This document shows positions 63,183 through 64,000 of a stretch of DNA of 64,000 nucleotides, in pieces. Made by a program: the position numbers and the translations under genes. Under the pieces are notes generated by a model. It did not search any database and was not told where the DNA came from. It saw nothing but the letters and a program-made list of their open reading frames with translations. The DNA lies in assembly GCF_000165425.1 (NCBI RefSeq), contig NW_001798959.1:238871-302870 (forward strand), given 5' to 3'. Position 1 is the first letter of the stretch, and each line of letters begins with the position of its first letter. Source of the stretch: Paramecium tetraurelia. Its lineage: Eukaryota; Ciliophora; Oligohymenophorea; Peniculida; Parameciidae.

Positions 63183-64000
63183 TAATCTACTGTTACATTT
63201 TCAATACTGTATTGCTACACAACATGTAAATTTTATTAAGTTAATAATCTTCAATGGTTGTATATTATTTCATAATAATGTTATTTATATTACTCCTTTT
63301 TCTTAATTAGAAAGCAATGTAACTCAATATAAACTGATGTATTAGAATTTGAGAAAAAGTTACTTTCATTAAATGTCTAAGAATTTATCTCTTTTAACTT
63401 ATTGAAATAAAGTAAATTGTATTTTTTAACTAAATTTTTTCTAATTGTTTTTTTGTATTACAATTGTCCTTTTTTAGTTAATTCCAAAAATAAATGAATT
63501 TTGCTCATAACGCTTATATAGAGAGTTTCTCTAAAAATTAAATGAATCAATATTTTATGAATTTATCCCTTTTATTAAAATAATTGATTATTCACTTATG
63601 ATAAATTTCATAAATCATATTAAAATTCTTCCTAAAATCCAAAATTTTAAAGAAATACTATTAATAGCCAATTGAGTAAAAAATCTATAATTAAATTGAT
63701 AATATAATATATACATACTGGATCAACAAGATATGATTATTTTATTGACTCTATAATGTGAAAAAGAAATTTCTTTTTATAGTATATTTGAGTTTTATTG
63801 AGTCAATAAAATAGTCTTATTTTGTTGACTCAACACATTTATATATATTATATATAAATTTATGTATATATTTTTACTAAATGAGCTGCCACAAACGACA
63901 TTTTCATTGAATTACTTTTGATTGTTTCCTTATTAAATTGATTATAAAGTAGTTTTTAAAAACTGTAATTTCCCACTAGCATTATCCTAATTTTTGTTTC
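63183..64000. other. AT-rich terminal stretch of the window
   Basis: No gene recognised. Very A/T-rich with TATA runs and one inverted repeat (separate entry). No telomeric CCCCAA/CCCAAA repeats, so this is not a chromosome end. Confidence 0.5.
63719..63832. repeat. Imperfect 33-bp inverted repeat with 48-bp palindromic spacer
   Basis: Left arm 63719-63751 and right arm 63800-63832 are reverse complements with about five mismatches (core TATTTTATTGACTC identical). The spacer contains a perfect 18-bp palindrome, AAAAAGAAATTTCTTTTT (63761-63778). No target-site duplication or coding capacity seen. Could be a small MITE-like element, a transposon end pair, or a cruciform-forming site. Confidence 0.75.

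Noticed and set aside
63183-64000. Chromosome end / telomere
   Set aside because: No CCCCAA or CCCAAA repeats on either strand.

Overview
The window reads as a nuclear (macronuclear-type) scaffold from a Paramecium-like ciliate. Real genes stay open only if TAA and TAG are read as glutamine and TGA as the sole stop. Genes carry very small introns (19-30 nt, mostly GTA...TAG). Non-coding DNA is AT-rich and genes sit 5-70 bp apart. I found no tRNA, rRNA, CRISPR array or bacterial operon signals. One assembly gap (150 N) lies at 42875-43024.

Layout. 1-6 kb: end of a MORN protein, PRP18, a coiled-coil protein, an EIPR1-like WD40 protein and a C2H2 zinc-finger protein. 6-12 kb: full ABCC/MRP-type ABC transporter, then a B-box/WD40 protein. 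12-17 kb: two small genes (one RING) and a 1313-aa multi-pass membrane protein. 17-24 kb: a tight minus-strand run (PH-kinase, ankyrin, MORN/IQ, EF-hand-like, syntaxin). 24-34 kb: second kinase, two paralogous cyclic-nucleotide-binding proteins on either side of PIG-A and a J-domain protein, and a serine carboxypeptidase. 34-43 kb: a TGA-broken ORF, a very large protein with a SecA-type motor core, and a bacterial-type GyrI-like effector-binding protein. 43-51 kb: a type I membrane protein, an eIF4A-like DEAD-box protein, a sorting nexin (PX-BAR) and a WD40 protein. 51-59 kb: a 2481-aa cysteine-rich surface-type protein. 60-63 kb: a Sac/inositol 5-phosphatase and a small gene. The last 0.8 kb holds an imperfect 33-bp inverted repeat.

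Functional themes are membrane traffic and phosphoinositides (syntaxin, PX-BAR, Sac/5-phosphatase, EIPR1-like, PIG-A), cAMP/cGMP and kinase signalling, splicing/RNA (PRP18, DEAD-box), and ciliate-specific surface proteins. The most unusual gene is the SecA-like one at 35838-40786, a bacterial-type ATPase core fused to TPR-like and hydrophobic regions inside a eukaryotic nuclear genome.

Data-quality warning: about a dozen genes need a one-base correction, often in a short homopolymer, to stay in frame. Residue counts for those genes assume the correction. All identifications come from reading translated motifs by eye; no database search was run.
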